Below are positions 1 to 7,355 of a stretch of DNA of 9,567 nucleotides, one piece after another. The position numbers and the translations under genes were made by a program. Within the stretch, counting starts at the first letter, position 1. Every line of letters begins with the position of its first letter. The notes beneath the pieces were generated by a model. The model did not search any database and was not told the DNA's origin. It saw only the letters and a list, made by a program, of their open reading frames with translations. The stretch spans positions 1 to 9,567 of the forward strand of contig JAAUSP010000273.1 of NCBI GenBank assembly GCA_012032575.1. Reading direction: 5' to 3'. Source of the stretch: Anaerolineales bacterium. GTDB lineage: Bacteria > Chloroflexota > Anaerolineae > 4572-78 > J111.

Positions 1-2
1 GT

Positions 3-1676
3 TTGGAGCAGCTCAAAGCGGCCAGGGAACAGGTGAGCGAATGGGAGCGGCGGCTGCACGAGTCGTTCAAACTGTCGGAGCGCAAGGGTGAGCTGGAAAA
101 AGCGTTGGCCGCAGCCCGCGCCAAAATTGAGGCCGAGATGGCCCAACTGAGCGCCACCATCGCCCTGATCGGTCCCAAAGTTGCCCTGATCGAGAGCCAG
201 CGCAGCCAACTGGCGGAAGCCCAGGCCGAATTAACCGCGCTTCAGACGGTGGAGACCGAGCGCGAAGTCCAGCGCCAGGCTTTAACCGATATAAAGGAAG
301 AAGCAGCCCGGCTGGAAGAACAAAACAAGCAGCTAAAAATAGAGATGGATGAAATCAAGGCCCGCTTGACCCAACTGACCGGGGCCGGCTCCAGTTGTCC
401 GGTTTGCCAGCGCCCGCTCGACGAGGCGCACCGGGCCGAGGTGGGCGAACAACTGAAAAATCAAGGCACCGCCAAAGGCGACGCCTTCCGGCGCAATGTG
501 GCCCGTTCGCGCCAGATTGTCGAACAGCGCGAAACCTTGCAGCAGCAGCTAACCGAGGCTGACCGGCAGCTTCGCAGTTTGGCCGGGGCGCAGCGGAAAG
601 CGGCCACGCTGGAGCAGTCGCTGACCGAAGCCGAGAGCGCCATTACCCGGCTGACCGCAGCGGAAGGTCAGCGGGCCGAGTTGCAGCAGCAGTTGGACAG
701 CGGCGCTTTTGCCGCCGAGGTGGTGGCTCAACTGAGCGAAGTCCAGGCCGAGCTGATCGGTTTGGGTTACGACAGCGCCAGCCATCAGGCGGCGCGGGCC
801 GAAGTGGACAGCTTGACCCGTTTTGAGACCCAGGGGCAGGCTTTAAAGGAAGCCGAAAAGGGGCTGCCGAAAGAAGAAGCCCGGCTGAAAAAAGAGTCAG
901 ATCGGCAGGCGCGGTTATTACAGCAAATTAGCAATGACCAAACGGCGGTAGCGCAGTTGGAGGAAGAGACCAAAAATCTGGCCGACCTGCGGGCGCGGCT
1001 TAACCAGGCCAGCGAAGCTTTCGACCGGTTGCAGCGGGATGAACGTCTGGCCCGCGATAAGGTGGCGACGGCCAAACAGCAGCTCAATTATCTGGCCAAC
1101 CTGGGCAAGCGGCGGGGCGAACTGGACGACAAACTCCAGCAGGTCCGCGAAGCGTTGGGGCTTTATCGTGAACTGCAAGTGGCGTTTGGCAAAAAGGGCG
1201 TCCAGGCCCTGTTGATCGAGAGCGCCATCCCCGAAATTGAAGATGAAGCCAACAAGCTGTTGAGCCGCATGACCGACAGCCGCATGCATGTCCGCTTTGA
1301 AACCCAGCGCGAGGCCAAAAGCGGCGACAGCACCATTGAAACCCTCGATATCCGCATCTCCGACGAAATGGGCAGCCGTGACTACGAACTCTACTCCGGC
1401 GGCGAGGCGTTCCGGGTCAATTTTGCTATCCGGGTGGCCCTGAGCAAAGTGCTGGCTCGCCGGGCCGGGGCGCGTTTGCAAACCCTGGTTATGGACGAGG
1501 GCTTCGGTACGCAGGACGTGCAGGGCCGGGAACGGCTGGTCGAGGCCATCAACGCCATCCAGGATGATTTTGAAAAGATCATCGTCATCACCCACATTGA
1601 CGAGTTAAAAGACGCCTTTCCGGTGCGGATTGAGGTTTGGAAAACCGGCGAAGGCAGCCGGGTGGCCATCCGCTAG
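3..1676 (+). CDS. sbcC: SbcC/Rad50-type exonuclease subunit, C-terminal part (5' truncated by window edge)
   Basis: This is the SMC-like ATPase subunit of the SbcCD (Mre11-Rad50 type) nuclease, which processes DNA ends and hairpins during repair. Only the last 557 residues are visible. The frame is open to the left edge, so the TTG at position 3 is not taken as the true start, and the Walker A half lies outside the window. Long Glu/Gln/Arg/Leu-rich coiled coil fills residues 1-125 and about 150-390. They flank a zinc hook CPVC at residues 132-135, the CxxC through which Rad50/SbcC dimers join. The C-terminal ATPase lobe has the ABC signature SGGE (465-468), Walker B LVMDEGFG (495-502), a D-loop just after it, and the switch histidine in THID (H531). 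It ends in TAG. An sbcD gene is expected just upstream, outside the window. The family call is firm. Everything 5' of the window is unseen. Confidence 0.95.
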   Translation: MEQLKAAREQVSEWERRLHESFKLSERKGELEKALAAARAKIEAEMAQLSATIALIGPKVALIESQRSQLAEAQAELTALQTVETEREVQRQALTDIKEEAARLEEQNKQLKIEMDEIKARLTQLTGAGSSCPVCQRPLDEAHRAEVGEQLKNQGTAKGDAFRRNVARSRQIVEQRETLQQQLTEADRQLRSLAGAQRKAATLEQSLTEAESAITRLTAAEGQRAELQQQLDSGAFAAEVVAQLSEVQAELIGLGYDSASHQAARAEVDSLTRFETQGQALKEAEKGLPKEEARLKKESDRQARLLQQISNDQTAVAQLEEETKNLADLRARLNQASEAFDRLQRDERLARDKVATAKQQLNYLANLGKRRGELDDKLQQVREALGLYRELQVAFGKKGVQALLIESAIPEIEDEANKLLSRMTDSRMHVRFETQREAKSGDSTIETLDIRISDEMGSRDYELYSGGEAFRVNFAIRVALSKVLARRAGARLQTLVMDEGFGTQDVQGRERLVEAINAIQDDFEKIIVITHIDELKDAFPVRIEVWKTGEGSRVAIR

Positions 1677-1743
1677 CCCTGCCATTTTTCGCTCCCAGCC
1701 GGTCTGCGACCAGCGTCCGGGGTAATCTATAATCCACTGTGTC

Positions 1744-1772
1744 TTGCTAAATTTTTAAGCCACTTGTAGAAT
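1744..1772 (+). promoter_or_regulatory. Predicted sigma70-type promoter of the SBP lipoprotein gene
   Basis: TTGCTA (1744-1749) is followed after exactly 17 bp by TAGAAT (1767-1772), matching 4/6 and 5/6 of the consensus hexamers. It lies in the first AT-rich stretch after the sbcC stop and points at the lipoprotein gene. Transcription would start near 1779, leaving an untranslated leader of about 105 nt. This is a prediction from motif and spacing only. Confidence 0.45.
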
Positions 1773-1869
1773 TACAAAAACTTGGACTCCAGGAAAGTGA
1801 TTTCAGGAGGTAATCTGTTCAAAAACCCCAATTCTTAAAGCATTATTTTAAGCGTATCGTTGCTATTGC

Positions 1870-1877
1870 AGGAGGAG
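1870..1877 (+). promoter_or_regulatory. Strong Shine-Dalgarno site of the SBP lipoprotein gene
   Basis: AGGAGGAG ends 8 nt before the ATG at 1886. It is a near-perfect anti-16S match and it fixes the start codon. The following sequence encodes a typical lipoprotein signal, which agrees with this start. Confidence 0.85.
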
Positions 1878-1885
1878 ATTTACAA

Positions 1886-4432
1886 ATGAGTAAAAAATTA
1901 TTTTGGTTGTTAAGTTTGTTAGTGCTGGTGACGCTGGTAGCCGCCTGTGGCGCTCAGCCGGCTGCACCTGCCGAAAAACCGGCTGATGAAGCCGCCGCTC
2001 CCGCTGAAGAAGCGGCAGCAACAACAGAAGCCCCGGCTACCGAAGCAGCGGCTCCGGCTGAAGCAGCCCCGGCGGCCACAGAAGAAGCTGCCGCCCCCGC
2101 CGAAGCCGGCGCTCTGCCCGACCTGGGCGGCCGCGAAGTGACTGTAGCTATCGAAAATGCTTATTTGCCTTTTAACTACGTCAACCTGGAAAGCGGCGAG
2201 CCGGGCGGGTGGGACTACGACGCCTGGGCCGAAATTTGCCAGCGACTCAACTGCAAGCCCGTCTTTATGGAAGCCGCCTGGGATGGCATGATCGCCGCCG
2301 TGAGCCAGGGACAATTTGATGCCGCCGCCGACGGTATCACTATTACCGCAGAGCGGGCCGAACAGGTGGATTTTTCGGATGGTTATATCAGTGTCAGTCA
2401 GCGCCTTTTGGCCCGGGCTGATGAAGACCGTTTTGATGACCCGGAGGCGTTAGCCGCTAACGCCGAACTGCGGGTGGGGGCCGTCAACGGGACCACCAAT
2501 TATGATACGGCGGTTGAATTGGTTGGCGAGGAGCGCATCCAGCCCTTTGATGATTTTGGGGTGGCCGTGCAAGCTCTAATCGCCGGCGATGTGGATGCGG
2601 TGATGGCCGAAGAAACCGCCGGGCAGGGCTATATCGGGGCTAACGCCGATAAGGTCAAAATGGTCGGCGATTCGATGAAGAGCGATGCGTTGGGCTTTAT
2701 CTTCCCCAAAGGCAGCGACCTGGTCGAGCCGGTCAACCTGGCCCTGGCGGCCATGCGCGAAGATGGGACTCTCGACACCCTGGCCCAAAAATATTTCTCG
2801 GACGAATTTACCCTGACCTATGATGATATTGGTCCCGGCGCGTATGCCGAAGAAACCACGGCTGAAGCAACCGGCGAAGCGGCAGCGGCCGCGGATCCGG
2901 CATGTGAATACGGCGGGATACTGAAAAGCATCGAAGCGGTAGACGACCTGACCGTGAAATTCAGCCTGTGCCGGCCCGATGTGGCCTTCCCGTCGAAAGT
3001 GGCCTTCACCGCCTTCAATATCTACCCCTCGGAATACCTGGAAAGCACCGGCGGGACGGGTGATATTCTGGATAAACCGGTCGGCACCGGGCCTTACCAA
3101 CTGGCGGAATGGAAAAAGGGCGACAATATCAGCCTGAAACGGTTTGAAGATTATTGGGGCGACAAAGCCAAAACCGAAAATGTGGTCTTCCGCTGGAGTT
3201 CGGAAGGGGCGCAGCGGCTGCTGGAACTGCAATCAGGGACAGTGGATGGGATAGACAACCCGGCCCCCGACAGCTTTGAGACCATCGAAGCAGACAGCAG
3301 CCTGAAACTGTACCCGCGCGAAGGGTTGAACGTGTTCTATGTGAGTATGAACAACAGCTACCCGCCGTATGACAACGACAAAGTGCGGCAGGCGATAGCG
3401 ATTGGGATAGATCGGCAGCGGATTGTGGACAACTTCTATCCGGTGGGATCGGAAGTAGCGAGCCACTTCACCCCGTGTGCGATCCCTGGCGGGTGTGAAG
3501 GGGCAGACTGGCCGGCGTATGATCCGGAGAAAGCGAAAGCGATGTTGGCCGAAGCGGGTTTCGCGGACGGCTTTGAGACGACGATAGCCTATCGGGATGT
3601 AGTGCGCGGGTATCTGCCGGAACCGAGTGTGGTGGCGCAGGACATTCAAGCCCAACTGGCCGAACTGGGGATCAGAGCCGAGATCGAAGTGATGGAAAGC
3701 ACGGCGTTTCTGGATGCAGCCAAGCTGGGTGATCTGAAAGGGCTGACGATGCTGGGCTGGGGAGCGGATTACCCGGATCAGACCAACTTTCTGGATTACC
3801 ACTTTGGGGAAGGGGCAAGCCAACAGATGGGCAAAGGCTGGCCGGACATCCACAAGATACTGCAAGAAGCGGGGAGTGTGCCGGATCAGGCTGAGCGGAA
3901 CAAGCTGTATGGGCAAGCGAACGAACTGTTGATTGAGCACGTACCGATGATCCCGATTGCGCACGGCGGGTCGGCGACGGTGTTCAAAGCTGGAGTAGAA
4001 GGGGCACATTCCTCACCGTTGAGCAACGAGAAATTCGCGGTGATGGAATTGCCTGAGCAGGACACGCTGGTGTGGATGCAGAACGGGGAACCGGGCAGTG
4101 TGTACTGTGCGGATGAAGAAGACGGGGAATCGTTTCGGGTGTGCGAACAGATATATGAGAGCCTGTTAGGGTATGAAGTAGCTGGCACGGCAGTGGAACC
4201 GGCGTTGGCGGAAAGCTATGATGTGAACGAAGCGTTGACGGAATGGACGTTCCACCTGCGGTCTGGGGTAAAATTCCACGACGGGAGTGCCTTTGATGCG
4301 CAGGATGTGATAGACAGCTACACCGCCCAGTGGGATGCAGCCAGCCCGTTACACAAGGGCCGGCAGGGGACCTTCACCTACTTCTCAGCGTTGTTTAATG
4401 CCTTCAAGAACGCTCCGCCAGCGACGGAGTAA
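1886..4432 (+). CDS. Solute-binding lipoprotein: SBP family 3 domain fused to a circularly permuted SBP family 5 domain
   Basis: This 848-residue secreted lipoprotein should capture ligands for ABC import. Residues 1-20 form a signal peptide, with lipobox VAAC and lipidated C21. Residues 22-77 are an Ala/Pro/Glu-rich spacer. Residues 84-312 are an SBP family 3 (polar amino-acid type) domain; R157 in TAERAEQ matches the carboxylate-binding arginine of that family. A second Ala/Glu/Thr linker spans 318-340. Residues 342-724 match the middle and C-terminal parts of DppA/OppA-like SBP family 5 proteins (GTGPYQL at 400-406, [11 protein letters not shown] at 500-510, [10 protein letters not shown] at 545-554). 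Residues 726-841 then match what is normally the N-terminus of the same family (QIYESLLGY at 755-763, LAESYDV at 774-780, [11 protein letters not shown] at 790-800, DVIDSY at 807-812). So the family 5 domain is complete but circularly permuted, and the gene stops at the permutation point. The permeases downstream are of family 5 type. The role of the family 3 domain is unknown; it may add a second ligand or a sensing function. Codon use differs between the two domains. Confidence 0.9.
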   Translation: MSKKLFWLLSLLVLVTLVAACGAQPAAPAEKPADEAAAPAEEAAATTEAPATEAAAPAEAAPAATEEAAAPAEAGALPDLGGREVTVAIENAYLPFNYVNLESGEPGGWDYDAWAEICQRLNCKPVFMEAAWDGMIAAVSQGQFDAAADGITITAERAEQVDFSDGYISVSQRLLARADEDRFDDPEALAANAELRVGAVNGTTNYDTAVELVGEERIQPFDDFGVAVQALIAGDVDAVMAEETAGQGYIGANADKVKMVGDSMKSDALGFIFPKGSDLVEPVNLALAAMREDGTLDTLAQKYFSDEFTLTYDDIGPGAYAEETTAEATGEAAAAADPACEYGGILKSIEAVDDLTVKFSLCRPDVAFPSKVAFTAFNIYPSEYLESTGGTGDILDKPVGTGPYQLAEWKKGDNISLKRFEDYWGDKAKTENVVFRWSSEGAQRLLELQSGTVDGIDNPAPDSFETIEADSSLKLYPREGLNVFYVSMNNSYPPYDNDKVRQAIAIGIDRQRIVDNFYPVGSEVASHFTPCAIPGGCEGADWPAYDPEKAKAMLAEAGFADGFETTIAYRDVVRGYLPEPSVVAQDIQAQLAELGIRAEIEVMESTAFLDAAKLGDLKGLTMLGWGADYPDQTNFLDYHFGEGASQQMGKGWPDIHKILQEAGSVPDQAERNKLYGQANELLIEHVPMIPIAHGGSATVFKAGVEGAHSSPLSNEKFAVMELPEQDTLVWMQNGEPGSVYCADEEDGESFRVCEQIYESLLGYEVAGTAVEPALAESYDVNEALTEWTFHLRSGVKFHDGSAFDAQDVIDSYTAQWDAASPLHKGRQGTFTYFSALFNAFKNAPPATE

Positions 4433-4443
4433 CGGAAATGAGT

Positions 4444-4465
4444 AGGTCAAACTTGAGTTTGACCT
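4444..4465. repeat. Perfect 10-bp inverted repeat after the SBP gene
   Basis: AGGTCAAACT and AGTTTGACCT flank a central TG, 12 nt after the SBP stop codon and just ahead of the terminator. It could be an extra RNA hairpin protecting the 3' end of the message, or a DNA-binding palindrome. It has no U-tract, so it is not itself a terminator. Confidence 0.5.
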
Positions 4466-4476
4466 GATGATAGACA

Positions 4477-4517
4477 AAGGGCGAGTGAACCTGTTGGTTC
4501 GCTCGCCCTTCTTTTTT
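4477..4517 (+). terminator. Strong Rho-independent terminator after the SBP gene
   Basis: AAGGGCGAGTGAACC (4477-4491) pairs with GGTTCGCTCGCCCTT (4496-4510) in a 15-bp stem with one G-U pair and a TGTT loop. The stem is followed by C and six T (4512-4517). It separates the binding-protein message from the permease genes, so the lipoprotein can be made in excess over the membrane subunits. Confidence 0.9.
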
Positions 4518-4537
4518 GGGTAAATTCTTAGCCTTAC

Positions 4538-4566
4538 TTGTGTATATCGGCAACGTAAGGTAAAAT
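4538..4566 (+). promoter_or_regulatory. Possible promoter of the permease operon
   Basis: TTGTGT (4538-4543) and TAAAAT (4561-4566) are spaced 17 bp apart and lie between the terminator and the first permease gene. The -35 match is only 3/6 and the -10 is 5/6. A promoter is expected here because a strong terminator precedes it, so context supports the motif. Confidence 0.35.
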
Positions 4567-4601
4567 CCAGCCAACTTCGCCGCAGCAGGGGAGAGAGTTG
4601 G

Positions 4602-5684
4602 ATGTTTCAATACATTGCGCGCCGGGTGACGCTATCCATCCCGGTGCTGGTGGGAATTTTGTTTGTCACCTTTGCCCTGGCCCGGCTGATTCCCGGCGAC
4701 CCCTGCCGCGCCGTATTGGGTGAGCGAGCCACCGATGTGATTTGTGACGCTTTTATGGAGCGGAATGGTTTGAATGAACCAATTCCGACCCAATTCGCCA
4801 TTTATCTGCGCCAGATTGTCATCGAGTGGGATTTGGGCGAGTCGTTTCGCTTTGGCCGCCCGGTGAGCGAAATTATCGTCGAGCGCCTGCCGGTCACGAT
4901 TGAACTGGCGCTGACGGCCATGATTTTTGCCACAATCATCGGGATTTTGTTTGGCGTTATCTCGGCGTACTGGCACAACTCAGCCATTGATGTGCTGGTC
5001 ATGATCGGCGCCAATATCGGCGTGTCGTTGCCCATTTTTGTGTTGGGCCTGCTGCTGCAATATCTCTTTGCCCTGCTTTTAAAGGACACTTTTCTACAAC
5101 TGCCGCCGTCGGGCCGGCTGACCTCCGGTGTTACCAATCCGCCTTTCTTCGAGGTTTGGGGCTGGGATGTGTCGCCCGACTCAGCCGGGTTTATCTTTTT
5201 CAGCCTGATTGCCAATCTTAACTTTATCAATGCCCTGTTGACCGGCAACTGGACTGCTTTTGGCGATGCCTTCACCCACATGCTTTTGCCCGCTATCGCC
5301 GTCGGGACTATCCCCCTGGCGATTGTGGCCCGCATCACCCGCTCCAGCCTGCTTGAGGTTCTGAGTCTCGATTACATCCGTACCGCGCGGGCTAAAGGAT
5401 TGGCTGAATTGGGGGTCGTTTTCAGGCACGGCTTGAGTAATGCCATGCTGCCCGTGGTGACGATTGTCGGCCTGCAATTAGGCTCTTTGCTCAGCGGCGC
5501 GGTGCTGACCGAGACTATCTTTAATTTGGCCGGTCTGGGCCGCACCCTCTTTGAGGCCATTACCGCCCGCGATTACATTATTGTGCAGGGTTTTACCCTG
5601 ATTGTGGCGGTCGGCTTTGTGGTAATTAATTTGATTGTTGACATTTCTTACGCTTTTCTTGACCCGCGTATTCGTTTGAGTTAA
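4602..5684 (+). CDS. ABC transporter permease, DppB/OppB family
   Basis: This is an inner-membrane permease subunit of a peptide/nickel-type ABC importer, 360 residues, slightly longer than typical DppB (about 310-340). The N-terminus (MFQYIARRV followed by a hydrophobic helix at about 9-29) is the usual DppB start. AGGGGAG at 4587-4593 is a ribosome-binding site 8 nt before the ATG. Further membrane segments lie near 99-121, 131-160, 226-246, 284-304 and 329-351. The cytoplasmic EAA loop that contacts the ATPase is at about 252-284 (YIRTARAKG at 258-266). The family-typical end DPRIRLS is present. A hydrophilic, Pro/Gly-rich insert at about 163-195 between membrane segments may account for the extra length. 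A DppC-like permease follows after 38 nt, so the two form a heterodimeric pore. The substrate cannot be told from the sequence. Confidence 0.95.
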   Translation: MFQYIARRVTLSIPVLVGILFVTFALARLIPGDPCRAVLGERATDVICDAFMERNGLNEPIPTQFAIYLRQIVIEWDLGESFRFGRPVSEIIVERLPVTIELALTAMIFATIIGILFGVISAYWHNSAIDVLVMIGANIGVSLPIFVLGLLLQYLFALLLKDTFLQLPPSGRLTSGVTNPPFFEVWGWDVSPDSAGFIFFSLIANLNFINALLTGNWTAFGDAFTHMLLPAIAVGTIPLAIVARITRSSLLEVLSLDYIRTARAKGLAELGVVFRHGLSNAMLPVVTIVGLQLGSLLSGAVLTETIFNLAGLGRTLFEAITARDYIIVQGFTLIVAVGFVVINLIVDISYAFLDPRIRLS

Positions 5685-5722
5685 ACCTCTGGTAGGGCAA
5701 AAACGAGAGAGGAAGTATTATC

Positions 5723-6667
5723 ATGGCCGCCGAGTCAATCCCTTTGACCGCCCCGCCGGTTGTTAAAACTAAAGAACCCACCAGCCTCTATCGGGATGCC
5801 TTTCGCCACCTCATCCAAAAACGGTCGGCTGTTATCGGGATGTTCATCTTGCTGGCCCTGACCTTTATTGCCGTTTTTGCGCCGTTGATTGCCCCTTATG
5901 ATGCCGAACAGCAGTTGATCGGGATTGAAGATGGCATCAAGAAACGCTCCGCCCCGTGTATTCACCTGCTCGGCTGTTCCACCGACCGGCCCCAACACAT
6001 CTTTGGGGTGGACGCCAACTTCCGGGATTTTTTTAGCCGGGTTATTTATGGCTCGCGGCTGTCGCTGCAAGTCGGCTTTGCCTCGGTGACGTTTGCCATT
6101 ATTGTCGGGACAATGTTGGGAGCGATAGCCGGGTTTGTCGGCGGCTGGCTGGATAACGTAATCATGCGCCTGATGGATGTCCTGCTGGCCTTTCCTGCTT
6201 TGATTCTGGCAATTGCCATTGTGACGGTGCTGGGGCCGGGCCTCATTAATGCCCTGATTGCTATTGGTATTGTGACCATCCCGGCCTATGCGCGGGTGAT
6301 CCGCTCCAGCGTGTTGTCGGTCAAAGAGCAGGATTTTATCCTGGCCGACCGGGCCCTGGGCGTGCCGCCGCCCCGCATCCTGTTCCGGGATATTCTGCCC
6401 AACTCGATCACCCCGTTGATTGTCCAGGGGACGCTGGGCATCGGCACCGCCATTGTCGAAGTGGCCGCCCTCTCCTTTCTGGGGCTAGGCGCGCAGCCGC
6501 CCACCCCCGAATGGGGCCTGATGGTCAGCGCCGAGCGCAACCAGATTTTTACCGCCCCGCATCTGGTCCTCATCCCCGGCGTCGCCATTGCCCTGGTCGT
6601 CCTGGGCTTTAACCTCCTGGGTGACGGCCTTCAGGATGCGCTCAACCCACGTTTAAATCGTCGTTGA
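5723..6667 (+). CDS. ABC transporter permease, DppC/OppC family
   Basis: This is the second membrane subunit of the peptide-type importer, 314 residues, close to family length. It has the OppC-type N-terminal membrane helix (about 36-56), preceded by a cytoplasmic tail and followed by the APLIAPYD motif (53-60). An extracytoplasmic stretch (60-108) contains a Cys pair (C79, C85) that could form a disulfide. The remaining helices lie near 112-138, 143-170, 172-190, 230-252 and 281-303. The EAA loop is at about 201-228 (ADRALG at 208-213), and the family signature SFLGLGAQPPTPEWG is at 251-265. AGAGGA at 5708-5713 is 9 nt before the ATG. The gene ends in TGA (6665-6667), which shows that TGA is read as stop here. 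No DppD/F-type ATPase gene follows, so the ATPase must be encoded elsewhere. Confidence 0.95.
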   Translation: MAAESIPLTAPPVVKTKEPTSLYRDAFRHLIQKRSAVIGMFILLALTFIAVFAPLIAPYDAEQQLIGIEDGIKKRSAPCIHLLGCSTDRPQHIFGVDANFRDFFSRVIYGSRLSLQVGFASVTFAIIVGTMLGAIAGFVGGWLDNVIMRLMDVLLAFPALILAIAIVTVLGPGLINALIAIGIVTIPAYARVIRSSVLSVKEQDFILADRALGVPPPRILFRDILPNSITPLIVQGTLGIGTAIVEVAALSFLGLGAQPPTPEWGLMVSAERNQIFTAPHLVLIPGVAIALVVLGFNLLGDGLQDALNPRLNRR

Positions 6668-6670
6668 TAT

Positions 6671-6734
6671 GAGATTAGAGATTGGAGATTATTAATCCGA
6701 ATCTCCAATCTCCAATCTCCAATCGCTAATCTCC
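6671..6734. repeat. Inverted heptamer-repeat hairpin upstream of the selenoprotein gene
   Basis: Three units of GAGATTR (6671-6691) face five units of AATCTCC in the opposite orientation (6700-6706, 6707-6713, 6714-6720, a degenerate AATCGCT at 6721-6727, and 6728-6734), separated by a short AT-rich gap. Because the units repeat, the arms can pair in several registers. The array ends one base before the ATG at 6736. There is no U-tract after it, so it is not a normal terminator for the permease operon. Confidence 0.85.
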
Positions 6735-6735
6735 C

Positions 6736-7341
6736 ATGTCACTTCTAAAAATTTACCAGGGACAGGCACTGCGGCAAGCGCTGGCGGAAATCAAATCGCC
6801 GGTTGAGGCGATCTATTTTGCTCTGGAACAGCCGGAGCCGGATACCCTGGCCGCCCTGTCCGAACTGGCGGCGCTGACTCCACACCTGTCTGTGACCACC
6901 CAATCCGCACCTTCCGGCGCGGCGGCTGACCGGCTGGTGGTCCGCAGCCACAGCGGGCGGGAACTGGTTTTTGTCGGTGCGCCGTTGGGCCTGGAATTGG
7001 CCGCCCTGGTCTCGGCCATCATCATCAGCGGACGGGCAGACTCCGGACTGCTGCCTGCCACCCGACAAGCGCTGGCCCAATTGCAGACCCCGCTGAAGCT
7101 GGAAATCTTCACCACCCCCACCTGACCCCACTGCGCCCAGGCGGTCAGCCTGGTTCACAAATTTGCCTTTGAAAACCCCCACCTCAAAGCCGAGGCCGTC
7201 TCCGCCGTGGTGATGACCGACCTGGCCCAACAGTACAAAGTGATGAGTACGCCTCACCTTGTGCTGAACGGAACCCGCGCCGTGAAAGGCCGCCTGAGCG
7301 AAGAAACATTGCTGGCAGCGATTCTGGTGGAGGCGGGTTAA
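6736..7341 (+). CDS. Predicted selenoprotein: PDO / AhpF-N-like disulfide oxidoreductase with UPHC active site (TGA at 7123-7125 read as Sec)
   Basis: Read with TGA as stop, this is a 129-residue orphan ending FTTPT. Read through, the same frame runs to TAA at 7339-7341 and gives 201 residues of a glutaredoxin-like protein disulfide oxidoreductase with two thioredoxin-fold halves, as in archaeal PDO and the AhpF N-terminal domain. The first half (1-112) has no CxxC; GAPLGLELAAL (81-91) matches the PDO linker between the halves. The second half has FTTPT-U130-PHC133, where the family has CPxC, then the cis-proline motif STPHLVLNG (171-179) and a C-terminal helix. The TGA replaces the nucleophilic first cysteine, the position selenocysteine takes in other thioredoxin-fold selenoproteins. 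A SECIS-like stem-loop follows at 7137-7153. The ATG is the first possible start, since TAA lies in frame at 6727-6729; no Shine-Dalgarno is visible. Alternatives are a sequencing error or a nonsense mutation (TGC to TGA). Confidence 0.8.
7137..7153 (+). promoter_or_regulatory. Predicted bacterial SECIS element
   Basis: CCAGGC (7137-7142) and GCCTGG (7148-7153) form a perfect 6-bp stem closed by the five-base loop GGTCA (7143-7147). The stem begins 11 nt after the TGA and the loop begins 17 nt after it. The E. coli fdhF SECIS, as I recall it, has nearly the same spacing and a loop containing GGUC. Bacterial SECIS elements need a G at the start of the apical loop, and here the first two loop bases are G. 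The stem lies inside the reading frame, as expected for SelB-dependent decoding in bacteria. Confidence 0.7.
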
Positions 7342-7355
7342 GGTTGTTCCGGGAC

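Noticed and set aside
918..1595. Long antisense open frame (225 codons) inside sbcC
   Set aside because: It runs opposite a clearly conserved coding frame in GC-rich DNA, has no recognisable motif, and has no ribosome-binding site.
1701..1733. GGTC/GACC mini-hairpin as an sbcC terminator, and TATAAT at 1728-1733 as a promoter -10
   Set aside because: The hairpin has four pairs and no T-tract. The TATAAT lacks a convincing -35 at 16-18 bp, and a better promoter lies at 1744-1772.
2576..4009. Two antisense open frames (218 and 258 codons) inside the fusion lipoprotein gene
   Set aside because: They are mirror frames of the SBP domains, with compositions typical of reverse-complement translation and no family signature.
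6671..6734. CRISPR-like array
   Set aside because: The units are 7 bp and contiguous, with no spacers; this is a tandem/inverted short repeat.
6736..7125. A complete 129-residue protein ending at TGA 7123-7125
   Set aside because: The thioredoxin-like active site and cis-proline motif follow in the same frame, so ending at the TGA would cut the fold in half just before its catalytic site.
6665..7125. Genome-wide reassignment of TGA to Trp or Gly as the explanation of the in-frame TGA
   Set aside because: The DppC-like gene ends normally at TGA 6665-6667 with a family-typical C-terminus, and the TGA at 7123 aligns with Cys, not with Trp or Gly.
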